Shown here: piece after piece, positions 43,700-51,931 of the stretch | Layout: each line of letters begins with the position of its first letter | Position numbering within the stretch: position 1 is the stretch's first letter | From: Actinomadura citrea | GTDB taxonomy: Bacteria > Actinomycetota > Actinomycetes > Streptosporangiales > Streptosporangiaceae | Reading direction: 5' to 3' | DNA length: 64,000 nucleotides | Assembly: GCF_013409045.1 (NCBI RefSeq) | Contig: NZ_JACCBT010000001.1 | Span: 4,712,001-4,776,000 of the forward strand | The notes under the pieces: generated by a model | The model's database searches: none | What the model saw: the letters and a program-made list of their open reading frames with translations, nothing else | Told to the model about the DNA's origin: nothing | Translations under genes and position numbers: made by a program

Positions 43700-44881
43700 T
43701 CAGCGTTCGCGGTCGGAGGGCGCGCCGCCGGTCTCTGCGGTGTCAGCGTTGTCCGGGGTGTCGTCGGTGGCCTCGGCCCACGCGTCACCGGCGCCGGCGG
43801 GCCCGGTGGGCCGGGTGGGCTCGGTGGCGGGCTCGACGGTGGCCTCGATGACGACGGCGGTCGCGGCGGCCGGGTCGGCGGGGCCGGACGGGGCGGGGCG
43901 GGTGGCGGTGGTCCAGGTGGTCTTGGCGACGTCGACGACGACGTCGCGGGACACCTCGACGATGAGGCCGCGCAGGGTGTCGCGCAGGGCGAGCTTGAGG
44001 GCGTCGCGGAGCAGTTCGCGAAGGACGGCCTCCACGGCGGCGGTGGCGGCGCGGGCGGCCAGGTCGCGGGCGGTGCGGGCCAGGGCGCTGCCGGCGGCGG
44101 CGGTGAGCAGGCCGGCGGCGGTGCGGGCCGCGCCGCGCACGGCGGGGTCGCGGCCGGCGCGGGCGGCCAGGTCGGCCAGCGGTGCCAGGTCGGCGGCGGC
44201 GCCGGTGGTCTCGGCGGCGTCGCGGGCGGTGTCGCGCAGGGCGGCGGCCAGGTCGCGGGCGGCCTGCTCGGCGGTCTGGCGGACGACGCGGGCGACGACG
44301 TCGCGGCCGGCGGCCATGAGGGCGTCCACGGCGGCGTCGGCGACGGTGTCGACGGCGGCGTCCACGACCATCCGGGTGGCGGCCTGCACGACGGGGGCCG
44401 CGGCGGTGCGGCCGGCGACGTCCAGGGCGGTGGCGGTGGCGGCGCGGGCGAGGGGGCTCTGGGCGGCCAGGCGGCGCGCGGCGGCGGCCATGGGGTGGCG
44501 GGCGGCCTGCTCGGCGAGGGTCATCGCGGCGGTGGCGGCCTCGAACGCGCCGGCGGTGGCGGGGTTGGCCGCGGCGGCGGCGCGGGCCTCGGTGACGGCG
44601 CGTTCGGCGGCGGCGCGGGCGGCCTTGACGGCGGCGTCCCGCGCGGCCTGCTCGGCGGCCCTCATCACCGGCGTCCCCGACACCTGCGCCAGGATGCGGT
44701 CGGCGGCGAGCGCCGCCGCGCCGCGGGCGGCGTCGCGGACCGGTTCGCTCGCGGTGGCGATCCGCGCGGCGGCCGGGGCCAGGCCGTCCCAGATCTCCTG
44801 CACCCGCCGGGCGGCGGCCCGGTCGGCCCGGTCGACGCGGTCGAGCCCGGTCGGCCGTTCGTCGTTGTCGTCCACGGTCAC
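43700..44881 (-). CDS. Alanine-rich amphipathic helical protein, unknown function
   Basis: 393 aa, strikingly Ala-rich (about a third or more by eye), with few aromatic residues and one Trp-rich spot near the N-terminus (IWDGL). Residues 45-310 are long stretches of A-A-x-x-A-R/D/E patterns, for example AARDAAVKAARAAAERAVTEARAAA, suggesting continuous amphipathic helices. The C-terminal 80 residues are acidic and disordered-like. There is no signal peptide or membrane segment. It resembles LEA- or apolipoprotein-like repeats by composition only. GTG start at 44881 with GAGGGG upstream. Confidence 0.75.
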   Translation of the reverse strand: MTVDDNDERPTGLDRVDRADRAAARRVQEIWDGLAPAAARIATASEPVRDAARGAAALAADRILAQVSGTPVMRAAEQAARDAAVKAARAAAERAVTEARAAAAANPATAGAFEAATAAMTLAEQAARHPMAAAARRLAAQSPLARAATATALDVAGRTAAAPVVQAATRMVVDAAVDTVADAAVDALMAAGRDVVARVVRQTAEQAARDLAAALRDTARDAAETTGAAADLAPLADLAARAGRDPAVRGAARTAAGLLTAAAGSALARTARDLAARAATAAVEAVLRELLRDALKLALRDTLRGLIVEVSRDVVVDVAKTTWTTATRPAPSGPADPAAATAVVIEATVEPATEPTRPTGPAGAGDAWAEATDDTPDNADTAETGGAPSDRER

Positions 44882-45000
44882 GCCCCCTCATCGCGGTCCC
44901 GCCCCCAAATCACCATAACTGCCGAACAGTGCCGCCAGTTCCGGCCACCGCGCCGCGATCCGCCGCCGCCCCGGGCAAGGGCGCGCCCCGGGCGGTGCGG

Positions 45001-46011
45001 TCAGCGGCCGCAGGACGGGCAGGGGGTGCGGGTGCGGCGGGCGTAGGCGCGTGCGGCGGCGGCCATCCCGGCGCCCCAGGCGAAGTAGGCGGGGACGGCG
45101 ACCCAGAAGAACGCCTCGGGCAGGTCGAGGCCCCCATCGGGCGGGAACGGGTTGCGGCCGTGGAGCCGCTCCCAGGCCATCTGCAGCAGCATCAGCCCGA
45201 AGTAGACGACCAGGCCGCCGGAGATCGCGGCGCCGGGCCACAGCACCAGCCGCCGGGGAACGCCGCGCCCGGACAGGCCGGGGACCCGGCGCGGCCAGGT
45301 CCGTCCGAAGGGGTGGACCAGGGCGAGGGGCAGCAGGCAGCCGCCGAGCACGAACCCGGCCTCGAACAGCACCGCCGAGGCGCCGCCCGACAGCGGCGAC
45401 TCGGCGAACCCGACGACGGCCTGGGCGGCGATGCGGGTGAGGCATCCGGCGACGGCGAGGTAGGCGGCCCCGTACGCCCAGGCGGGCGTGCGGGGCAGGG
45501 CGCCCGCCGCGGCCGCGGGACGCGCGCAGGCGGCGCAGGCCGGTCCGGTGCGGGTGCGGGCGGTGTAGGCGCGGGCGGACAGGGCCGTCAGGACCCCGGC
45601 GGTGACGGCCGCGGCCCGCGACAGCGCGCCGAGCGGGTAGAACCCCAGGCCCAGGCCGGGCAGGACCGCGCCGACCACGTCCAGCAGAAGCATCGCCCCG
45701 GAGCCGACCAGGCACGCCGCGGCGGTCCAGGCGGCGCCCGCCAGCGCCAGGCGCGGGATGCGGGCGAGGCGGTCGGCGCGCGAGAGGACGAGGGCGGCCA
45801 GGGCGAGCGCGGCGGCCCCGCACAGTCCGGCGCCCGCCCATCCGGTGAAGACGACGAGATCGGTGCCGATGGGCGACATGTCGTGCGGCCGGTGCCCTGA
45901 GGCCCAGTACGCGCGCAGGGCGCCGTAGGCGGTGACCCAGGCGAGCACGGCCGCGGGGAGGCGGCGTCCCAGGGCGTGCGGCGAGAGGCGGGCGGCGAGC
46001 GTGGTGGCCAT
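45001..46011 (-). CDS. Uncharacterised polytopic membrane protein with cysteine pairs
   Basis: 336 aa with about eight hydrophobic helices. A central cytosolic loop has PACAACARP, and the C-terminus ends RTPCPSCGR, two cysteine pairs that could form one zinc site between loop and tail. GHRPHDMSPIGTDLVVFTGWAGAGLCG and LVHPFGRTWPRRVPGLSGRGVPRRLVLWPG are the best conserved-looking parts. No family was recognised. The ATG at 46011 and a GTG at 46017 are both possible starts. Confidence 0.72.
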   Translation of the reverse strand: MATTLAARLSPHALGRRLPAAVLAWVTAYGALRAYWASGHRPHDMSPIGTDLVVFTGWAGAGLCGAAALALAALVLSRADRLARIPRLALAGAAWTAAACLVGSGAMLLLDVVGAVLPGLGLGFYPLGALSRAAAVTAGVLTALSARAYTARTRTGPACAACARPAAAAGALPRTPAWAYGAAYLAVAGCLTRIAAQAVVGFAESPLSGGASAVLFEAGFVLGGCLLPLALVHPFGRTWPRRVPGLSGRGVPRRLVLWPGAAISGGLVVYFGLMLLQMAWERLHGRNPFPPDGGLDLPEAFFWVAVPAYFAWGAGMAAAARAYARRTRTPCPSCGR

Positions 46012-46093
46012 GGCCACGATCGTGGCCGGGCCGGGGCGGGCGGGCCTCCCCGCCGCGGCCGAGGCCGCTCCCCCGCGCGGGTGAGAAAACCGG

Positions 46094-46122
46094 TTGGCCG
46101 GGCGTGGGCGGGCCGGTAGAGT
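46094..46122 (+). promoter_or_regulatory. Sigma70-like promoter upstream of the rsgA leader
   Basis: TTGGCC (46094-46099) and TAGAGT (46117-46122) are separated by exactly 17 bases. Transcription would begin near 46129 and give a leader of about 160 bases before rsgA, containing the small ORF at 46155. Confidence 0.55.
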
Positions 46123-46154
46123 CCCGGATGGAACCGGAAGGGGGATGAGGACCT

Positions 46155-46223
46155 ATGGCCGTCGCAGTGATGGCTGCTGCCCGCAGCACTCAGCCTGTCC
46201 TCGTTTCCCGGGCCTCCGGCTGA
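46155..46223 (+). CDS. Candidate 22-codon leader ORF before rsgA
   Basis: ATG at 46155 preceded by GAGG (46147-46150) opens a frame encoding MAVAVMAAARSTQPVLVSRA + SG and stopping at 46223. A 6-bp hairpin (46236-46241 with 46246-46251) follows the stop. A second small hairpin (CCCTT 46266-46270 with AAGGG 46276-46280) covers the only Shine-Dalgarno candidate of rsgA. It could be a translational-control peptide, or chance. Confidence 0.35.
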   Translation: MAVAVMAAARSTQPVLVSRASG

Positions 46224-46290
46224 TCGACTCACTGCGCGCCGCCTGCGGCGCCGTCACGCCGGGGCCCCTTCACGCAAGGGTTCCGATCCG

Positions 46291-47388
46291 TTGTCTTCCT
46301 CTTTCACGGGGTCGTCTCCTCTGGCCGCCTACGGCTGGGACGACGCCCTGGAGCATGAGTTCACCTCTCACCGCGCGGCGGGGCTGATCCCCGCGCGGGT
46401 GGCCGCGGTCGACCGTGGCCTGTGCGATGTGGTCACCGAGAACGGCCCGGCACGGGCCTCCACCGGGTCCGGCCTGTCCACCGGGTCCGGTGGAGATCCG
46501 GCGGCGGCGCCGTGCACGGGCGACTGGGCGGCGCTGCTCGCCGGCGGCCCGGACGGGCGGCCGGCGGTGGCGGCGCTGCTGCCGCGCCGGACCGCGATCG
46601 TGCGGTCGTCGGCGTCGCGTGATTCGCGCGGCCAGGTCCTGGCCGCCAACGTCGACACCGTCGCGGTCGCGGTGTCGCTGGCCGTCCCGCTGGATCTGGG
46701 GCGGGTCGAGCGGCTGCTGGCGCTGGCCTGGGAGAGCGGGGCGCGGCCGGTGGTCGTGCTCACCAAGGCCGACCGTGTTCCCGGCGCCGCCGGGGAACGC
46801 GCCGAGGTCGCCGCCGCCGCGCCGGGCGTGGACGTGGTGGCCTGCAGCGCAGCGACCGGCGAGGGCGTGGAGGCCGTCCGCGCCGTCCTGTCGGGGACGG
46901 TGGTGCTGGTCGGGCCGTCGGGCGCGGGCAAGTCCACCCTGGGCAACGCGCTGCTGGGCGCCGAGGCGCTGGCCACGGGCGCGGTCCGGGAGGCCGACGG
47001 CAAGGGCCGGCACACCACCGTGCGGCGGGATCTGCTGCCGCTGCCGGGCGGCGGCGTCCTGATCGACACGCCGGGGCTCCGCGGCGTGGGCCTGTTCGAG
47101 GCGTCGCAGGGGCTGGAGCGCACCTTCGCCGACGTCGAGGAGCTGGCCGCGCGGTGCCGGTTCGGCGACTGCGCGCACGGCTCCGAGCCGGGCTGCGCCG
47201 TCCTGGAGGCGGTCGAGGACGGGACGCTGCCGCGCCGCCGCCTCGACAGCTACCGCAAGCTGCTGCGCGAGAACGCGTGGGCGGCCTCGCGCACCGACCA
47301 GCGGCTGCGCGCCGAGCGGGAGAACCGCACCAAGGCGATCAGCAGGTGGCAGCGGCAGATGTACAAGGAGCGGGGGCGGGACAGGTGA
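46291..47388 (+). CDS. rsgA: Small ribosomal subunit biogenesis GTPase RsgA
   Basis: 365 aa circularly permuted GTPase that checks late 30S maturation. An OB-fold N-domain is followed by G4 TKAD (158-161), G1 GPSGAGKST (208-216), G3 DTPG (259-262) and a C-terminal zinc knuckle with Cys289, Cys294, His296 and Cys302. A low-complexity STGSG insert (about 56-72) interrupts the OB domain. The TTG at 46291 is the best in-frame start, with AAGGG 10 bases upstream. It is coupled to the downstream acetyltransferase by GTGA. Confidence 0.95.
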   Translation: MSSSFTGSSPLAAYGWDDALEHEFTSHRAAGLIPARVAAVDRGLCDVVTENGPARASTGSGLSTGSGGDPAAAPCTGDWAALLAGGPDGRPAVAALLPRRTAIVRSSASRDSRGQVLAANVDTVAVAVSLAVPLDLGRVERLLALAWESGARPVVVLTKADRVPGAAGERAEVAAAAPGVDVVACSAATGEGVEAVRAVLSGTVVLVGPSGAGKSTLGNALLGAEALATGAVREADGKGRHTTVRRDLLPLPGGGVLIDTPGLRGVGLFEASQGLERTFADVEELAARCRFGDCAHGSEPGCAVLEAVEDGTLPRRRLDSYRKLLRENAWAASRTDQRLRAERENRTKAISRWQRQMYKERGRDR

Positions 47389-47900
47389 GCTGGACGACCA
47401 GGCCTGAGGCGGCGGGCGATCAGGGCGCGGTCCGCGCGGTGGTGCGGGCCGCGTTCCCGACCGTCCACGAGGCGGATCTGGTGGACGCGCTGCGCCGCGA
47501 CGCGGCGTGGGTGCCGGAGCTGTCGGTGGTGGCCGAGGGCGAGGACGGCGGGGTCGCCGGGTACGCGCTGGCGACGCGGTGCGCGGTCGGCGGGGCGGGC
47601 GCTCTGGCGCTGGCGCCGGTGGCGGTCCTGCCGGAGGCGCAGGGGCGCGGCGCGGGCGGCGCGGCCGTCCGGGCGGTGCTGGAGAGGGCGGCGGTCCGCG
47701 CGGCGGCCGGGGGCGAGCGGCTGGTGGTGGTGCTCGGTCATCCGGGGTACTACCCGCGGTTCGGTTTCGTGCGGGCGTCGCCGCTGGGCGTCGGGGTGGC
47801 GTTCGAGGTGCCCGACGAGGCGCTGATGGCGCTGGTGCTGGACGGGCCGGGCCCGGTGCCGTCGGGGACGGTGCGGTACCCGGCGCCGTTCGGCGTCTGA
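47385..47900 (+). CDS. GNAT family N-acetyltransferase (YhbS-like)
   Basis: 171 aa. The acetyl-CoA pocket is VAVLPEAQGRGAGGAAVRAVLERA, and the C-terminal GERLVVVLGHPGYYPRFGFVRASPLGV is the GHPxYYxRFGF signature of YhbS-type acetyltransferases. The GTG overlaps the rsgA stop. The acceptor is unknown. Transcription ends at the strong hairpin at 47924. Confidence 0.9.
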   Translation: MSWTTRPEAAGDQGAVRAVVRAAFPTVHEADLVDALRRDAAWVPELSVVAEGEDGGVAGYALATRCAVGGAGALALAPVAVLPEAQGRGAGGAAVRAVLERAAVRAAAGGERLVVVLGHPGYYPRFGFVRASPLGVGVAFEVPDEALMALVLDGPGPVPSGTVRYPAPFGV

Positions 47901-47923
47901 CCCGCCGCGTGCGCTGACCTGCT

Positions 47924-47974
47924 GAACCCCCGGCCGGCCGGGCCCCCGTGCGGGGCCCGGCCGGCCGGGGGTTC
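47924..47974. terminator. Very long bidirectional terminator hairpin
   Basis: A perfect 23-bp stem (47924-47946 with 47952-47974) with a 5-base loop lies between the acetyltransferase stop (47900) and the convergent ABC permease stop (48047). It is the longest uninterrupted stem found in the window and almost all G/C. Confidence 0.85.
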
Positions 47975-48046
47975 GGTGTTCCGTTCCGCGGCGCCGTCGC
48001 CGGGCCGCGGCCCGGCTTCGGGTGTGGCCCGGTGACCGTGAGGGGG

Positions 48047-48874
48047 TCAGCGGCCGCGGACGCGGTAGGTCCGCACGGACAGGGGCGCGAACACCGCGAG
48101 CAGGAGCAGCGCCCAGCCGATCGTGGCGGGGACGGGGTGGGCGAGGGGCCAGGCGAGGTCTCCGGCGGGCGCGCCGGGGTTGCCGAACAGTTCGCGGCAG
48201 GCGGCGGTGAGGGCGCTGACGGGGTTCCATTCGGCGATGACCTGCAGGACCTTGGGCATGCCGCCGGTGGGGACGAAGGAGTTGGACAGCATGGTGATCG
48301 GGAAGACCAGGGGGATGAGCTGGTCGGCGGTCTGCTCGTTCTTGACCACCAGGCCGAGGTAGCAGCCGGCCCAGCTGAGCGCGTACCGCATCAGCGCCAG
48401 GAGCAGGAACGCCTCGGCGGTCTGCCAGACGCCGTTGTGGGCGCGCCAGCCGACGATCAGGCCGGCGACGGCCATGATGACCATGCCGAGGACGCCGTTG
48501 AGGATCTCGGCGCCGGTCTGCCCGAACGGGACGGCGGCGCGGGCCATGGGCATGGAGCGGAACCGGTCCATGACGCCGCGGGAGGCGTCGGTGGCGACGC
48601 GCATGGTGACGGCCATGGTGGAGGTGAAGGTGACCATGGCGAACAGGCCGGGCATCAGGTATTCGCGGTAGTTGCCGCCGCCGGGGACGGAGATGGCGCT
48701 GCCGAACACGTAGCCGAACAGCACGACCATGACCGCGGGGAAGATCAGGGCGGCGATGAGCTCGCCGGGTTCCTGGCGGATGCGGCCGAGTTCGCGGCCG
48801 ATGAGGGTGAGGCCGTCGGCGAGCGCCCAGCGCAGCCGTCCGGTGCGGGAGGCGGGGGCGGTGAAGGCGGTCAT
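48047..48874 (-). CDS. ABC-2 type permease, DrrB-like
   Basis: 275 aa with six helices. Central TSTMAVTMRVATDASRGVMDRFRSMPMARAAVPFGQTGAEIL and LIPLVFPITMLSNSFVPTGGMP are typical of the daunorubicin-resistance DrrB group of ABC-2 exporters. The ATG at 48874 overlaps the ATPase stop (ATGA), so the subunits are made together. With the ATPase it forms a drug or lipid exporter controlled by the divergent TetR. Confidence 0.93.
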   Translation of the reverse strand: MTAFTAPASRTGRLRWALADGLTLIGRELGRIRQEPGELIAALIFPAVMVVLFGYVFGSAISVPGGGNYREYLMPGLFAMVTFTSTMAVTMRVATDASRGVMDRFRSMPMARAAVPFGQTGAEILNGVLGMVIMAVAGLIVGWRAHNGVWQTAEAFLLLALMRYALSWAGCYLGLVVKNEQTADQLIPLVFPITMLSNSFVPTGGMPKVLQVIAEWNPVSALTAACRELFGNPGAPAGDLAWPLAHPVPATIGWALLLLAVFAPLSVRTYRVRGR

Positions 48875-49878
48875 CGGACGGTCTCCTTGCGCCGCGCGGC
48901 GGTGTCGGCGCCGCGCCCGGCACCGGGGTCGGGGGTGTCGGGGTCGGGGGTGTTTCCGGTGAGGCGGAGGAACACCTCGTCGAGGGTGGGGCGGCGCAGC
49001 CCGACGTCGCCGACGGTGACGCCGGCGCGGTCGAGTTCGCGGACGACGTCGGCCAGCCGCACCGATCCGGCGGTGAGCGGCACCGAGAGGCGTTCGCCCT
49101 CCAGGGCCGGGTGGCTGCCGGTGAGGGTGTGCAGGAGCGCGGCGGCGCGGCCGGCCATGGCGGGGTCGTCCAGGACGACGTCGAGGCGGTCGCCGATGGA
49201 GGCCTTGAGCCGGTCGGGGGTGCCGGTGGCGATGACGCGGCCGTGGTCGATGACGGCGATGTCGTCGGCGAGCCGGTCGGCCTCGTCCAGGTACTGGGTG
49301 GTGAGCAGGACGGTGGTGCCGTCGGCGACCAGGCCGCGGACGGCGTCCCAGATCTCGCCGCGGCTGCGGGGGTCCAGGCCGGTGGTGGGCTCGTCCAGGA
49401 ACAGCACCTGGGGCCGCAGGATCAGGCTGGTGATCAGGTCGAGGCGGCGGCGCATCCCGCCGGAGTAGCCGGCGACCTGCCGGTCGGCGGCGGCGGCGAG
49501 CCCGAACCGCTCCAGCAGCTCGTCGGCGCGGCGGTGGGCCTCGCGGCGGGTCAGGTGGTACAGGCGGCCGAACATGCGCAGGTTGCCGCGTCCGGTGAGC
49601 TTCTCGTCGACGGCGGCGTGCTGGCCGGCCAGGCCGATGCGGGCGCGGACCCGGTCGGGGTCGCGGGCGACATCGTGGCCGGCGATGCGGGCGTGCCCGG
49701 CGTCGGCGTCGGCGAGCGTGGCCAGGATCCGCACGGCGGTGGTCTTGCCCGCGCCGTTGGGGCCGAGGACCCCGCAGACCGTGCCGGCGGGGACGGCCAG
49801 GTCGAGGCCGTCCAGGGCCTGGGTGTCCCCGAAGCGCTTGCGCAGCCCCTCGGCCACCACGATCGGTTCGTCGGTCAC
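48871..49878 (-). CDS. ABC transporter ATPase, DrrA-like
   Basis: 335 aa. Walker A GPNGAGKTT, the DrrA signature YSGGMRRRLDL, LFLDEPTTGLDPRSR, and the C-terminal LRRPTLDEVFLRLTG domain that marks the daunorubicin resistance subfamily. The GTG at 49878 is chosen because AGGAGGGG lies just upstream; the open frame to 49962 would run through the operator. Export substrate unknown. Confidence 0.94.
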   Translation of the reverse strand: MTDEPIVVAEGLRKRFGDTQALDGLDLAVPAGTVCGVLGPNGAGKTTAVRILATLADADAGHARIAGHDVARDPDRVRARIGLAGQHAAVDEKLTGRGNLRMFGRLYHLTRREAHRRADELLERFGLAAAADRQVAGYSGGMRRRLDLITSLILRPQVLFLDEPTTGLDPRSRGEIWDAVRGLVADGTTVLLTTQYLDEADRLADDIAVIDHGRVIATGTPDRLKASIGDRLDVVLDDPAMAGRAAALLHTLTGSHPALEGERLSVPLTAGSVRLADVVRELDRAGVTVGDVGLRRPTLDEVFLRLTGNTPDPDTPDPGAGRGADTAARRKETVR

Positions 49879-49890
49879 AACCCCTCCTCT

Positions 49891-49942
49891 GGGTACGTTG
49901 TACGCAGCTACGGTAGACAACTGGGTACGTCGTACGCAACTA
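49891..49942. promoter_or_regulatory. Duplicated TetR operator controlling drrAB-like genes and tetR
   Basis: Two 20-base copies, 49891-49910 and 49923-49942, match at 18 positions (GGGTACGTTGTACGCAGCTA and GGGTACGTCGTACGCAACTA). Each contains GTACGT/TGTAC-type dyad symmetry. The start-to-start distance is 32 bases, three helical turns. They fill the gap between the divergent starts at 49878 and 49974. Confidence 0.8.
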
Positions 49943-49973
49943 GGATGCTCGGGGAGAGTCACGAGGAGGTCCG

Positions 49974-50699
49974 TTGACAGGCGGCGAGCGGCACGTCAGC
50001 ATCTGGTCGATTCCCGAGCGGCAGGGCCGGGGACCGCGCCCCGCGTACAGCCGCACCCAGATCACCGAGGCGGCGATCCGCATCGCCGACGCCGAGGGGC
50101 TGGAGGCGGCCTCGATGCGCCGCATCGCAGCCGACCTGGGCACCGGCGCGATGTCGCTGTACCGCTACGTGCCCTCCCGCGAGGACCTGATCGAGCTGAT
50201 GATCGACCACGTCCTGCTGGAGATGGACATCCCCGAGCGGCCGAGCGGCGACTGGCGCGCCGACCTGACGCTGATCGCCGAGAACACCCGCGCGGTGTGG
50301 CGCGGGCACGCCTGGCTGGCGGGCCTGGCCCGGCCGCGCGCCACGCTCGGCCCCAACCGGCTGCGGCTGCTGGAGTTCGCCTTCGGCGCGCTGGACGTCG
50401 GCATCCCGATCGACGACATGCTCACCCTGCTGGACATGCTGAACGGCTACGTCGAGCGCACGGTGCGCGGCGAGATCGAGTGGATGCGGGAGATGCGCCA
50501 GAGCGGGATGACGCCCGAGCGCTGGATGATGCAGAGCGCCCCCTACGTCCGCGAGCTGCTCGACTCCGGCAGGTACCCGATGTTCGAGCGCATCGTGAAG
50601 GACGCGCGCCTGCCCCACATGTCCGGCGAGGAGCAGTTCTGGTATGGGCTGGAGCGCGTCCTGGACTGCATCGCGTGCGCCATGCCCGACCCGTCCTGA
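49974..50699 (+). CDS. TetR/AcrR family regulator
   Basis: 241 aa. HTH RTQITEAAIRIADAEGLEAASMRRIAADLGTGAMSLYRYVPSREDLIELM, and a ligand domain starting GDWRADLTLIAENTRAVWRG, the same C-terminal class as the TetR at 34147. The TTG at 49974 is 4 bases after AGGAGG. It is probably the repressor of the divergent DrrAB-like exporter and of itself, acting at the duplicated sites. Confidence 0.92.
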   Translation: MTGGERHVSIWSIPERQGRGPRPAYSRTQITEAAIRIADAEGLEAASMRRIAADLGTGAMSLYRYVPSREDLIELMIDHVLLEMDIPERPSGDWRADLTLIAENTRAVWRGHAWLAGLARPRATLGPNRLRLLEFAFGALDVGIPIDDMLTLLDMLNGYVERTVRGEIEWMREMRQSGMTPERWMMQSAPYVRELLDSGRYPMFERIVKDARLPHMSGEEQFWYGLERVLDCIACAMPDPS

Positions 50700-50890
50700 C
50701 CGGCTCTGCTCCCCCGGGGCACGGGTCCGCGGGAACGCGCCGGGATCGGCTGGGTGGATCGGAGGGACGGGGGGCGCTTGAGCGGGGGCGGGCCGGGCAC
50801 GAATCCGGCGAGATGACGATTGTGTTCGGTCCGGCGCGGCCGGCCCGGGGCCCGGAAGGGCCGCAGCTCGTTCGTGATCAGGAGAGGCCC

Positions 50891-51349
50891 ATGACCGTCG
50901 TTCCCGCCCAGGATGTCCCGCGACCGACCCCCCATAGCGGCCGGTGGCCGCTGCCAGGCGGGCGGGCCGCGGTGAGCAGCGTCCGCGGGATCGTGCAGGG
51001 CGCCCTGCACGTGTGGGGGCTGGGGCCGGCGACGGCGAGCCTGACCGACCGGCTGGCGCCGCTGATCCAGGACGTGGTGGCGCGGGCCGACCCGCGCCGG
51101 CGCGGGTCACTGGTCCTGCGGCTGGAGCTGCACGAGCCCGTCCGGCTGCTGCTGGGCGAGGTCCTGCGGCCGGGCGGAGCGCCCGGCGGACTGCCCGGCG
51201 AGGAGGCCGGGCGGGGCTGCAACGTCGCCGCGATCGCCGCCACCTACGGCAGGCGGCCCGTGCGGGACGACGCGGGCGCCTGGTACGCCCATGTGTTCGT
51301 ATGGCCGCCCGCGCCGGAGGCGGTGCCGGGGACGCCCGGGAGCCGCTGA
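50891..51349 (+). CDS. Degenerate RsbW/HATPase-like protein
   Basis: 152 aa. The order of elements matches actinomycete anti-sigma-factor ATPases: an N-terminal helix VRGIVQGALHVWGLG, a second long helix, a strand pair GSLVLRLELHEPVRLLLGEVLRPG, and a closing RGCNVAAIAATYGRRPVRDDAGAWYAHVFVW, equivalent to RGLxLVxALAxRWG. The N-box Glu/Asn and the G-box DxGxG are missing, so it should not hydrolyse ATP. A non-catalytic binding role is inference. ATG at 50891; the start has GGAGAGG upstream. Confidence 0.6.
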   Translation: MTVVPAQDVPRPTPHSGRWPLPGGRAAVSSVRGIVQGALHVWGLGPATASLTDRLAPLIQDVVARADPRRRGSLVLRLELHEPVRLLLGEVLRPGGAPGGLPGEEAGRGCNVAAIAATYGRRPVRDDAGAWYAHVFVWPPAPEAVPGTPGSR

Positions 51350-51398
51350 CCTGCTCCCGGCCCGGCCGGTCCCCCGCCCGCGGCGGGATGAGCCGGTG

Positions 51399-51471
51399 TC
51401 TCCCCGGCAGGGATCGAACCTGCGGCTTCCGGCTTCGGAGGCCGGCGCTCTGTCCGCTGAGCTACGGGGAG
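51399..51471 (-). tRNA. tRNA-Arg (anticodon CCG)
   Basis: 73 nt full cloverleaf on the minus strand. The acceptor CTCCCCG/CGGGGAG is at 51471-51465 and 51406-51400. The anticodon stem CCGGC/GCCGG encloses CTCCGAA, so the anticodon is CCG reading CGG. The T-arm is GCAGG-TTCGATC-CCTGC. CCA is not encoded. CGG is a heavily used codon here. Confidence 0.95.
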
Positions 51472-51512
51472 GGGGCGTCCCGTCCCCAGGGTGACAGCGG
51501 GGACGGGACGGG

Positions 51513-51585
51513 AGACGCCGGTGGGATTCGAACCCACGTGTGACGGTTCTGCAGACCGCCGCCTGAACCGCTCGGCCACGGCGTC
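51513..51585 (-). tRNA. tRNA-Cys (anticodon GCA)
   Basis: 73 nt cloverleaf on the minus strand. The acceptor is GACGCCG/CGGCGTC. The anticodon loop CTGCAGA gives GCA. The T-arm is GTGGG-TTCGAAT-CCCAC, with discriminator U. It lies 41 bases from tRNA-Arg in the same orientation, probably in one transcript. CCA is not encoded. Confidence 0.95.
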
Positions 51586-51931
51586 ACGGGTCGGCCCTCG
51601 CGGGCCGGTGAGGAAACGGGGGCGCCCCTCGCGCGGGGCGGGCCGGCGACACCGGTGGGTCAGCGGGGCGTCCGGCCGGTGGTTCGGGACCGGGGTGCGG
51701 TGCGTGCGCCGCGACAGCGGGTCATCTCCCGTCCCTCCCCTGCGGTGCCGTGGGCCCGCCTTCGCCGGGCCCGTGCGGGTGCTGCATGATCAGAGTGCCC
51801 TGCGCGGCGGGGGCGCCGCAACGGGTTTTCCGCCCGGCCGGTTTCCACTGAGCGGAACGATGATGTTCCGGCGTTCGCCGCGCGTGGTGAGGGTGGGAGT
51901 TCGGCGCGGCACCCCTTTGCGAGGAGGAACG
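51586..51931. other. Intergenic stretch between tRNA-Cys and the aldehyde dehydrogenase
   Basis: 346 bases without a convincing gene. It should hold the tRNA promoter (minus strand) and the dehydrogenase promoter. The one clear element is the dyad at 51853-51870. A GAGGAGGA ribosome site at 51921-51928 ends the stretch. Confidence 0.7.
51853..51870. promoter_or_regulatory. Inverted repeat upstream of the aldehyde dehydrogenase
   Basis: CGGAAC-GATGAT-GTTCCG is a perfect 6-bp dyad with a 6-base spacer, about 62 bases before the ATG at 51932. The GGAAC-N6-GTTCC shape resembles IclR-type operators. No IclR gene is adjacent. Confidence 0.45.

Noticed and set aside
51393..51590. Protein-coding frames across the tRNA pair
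   Set aside because: Both cloverleaves are complete and the frames have no conserved content.
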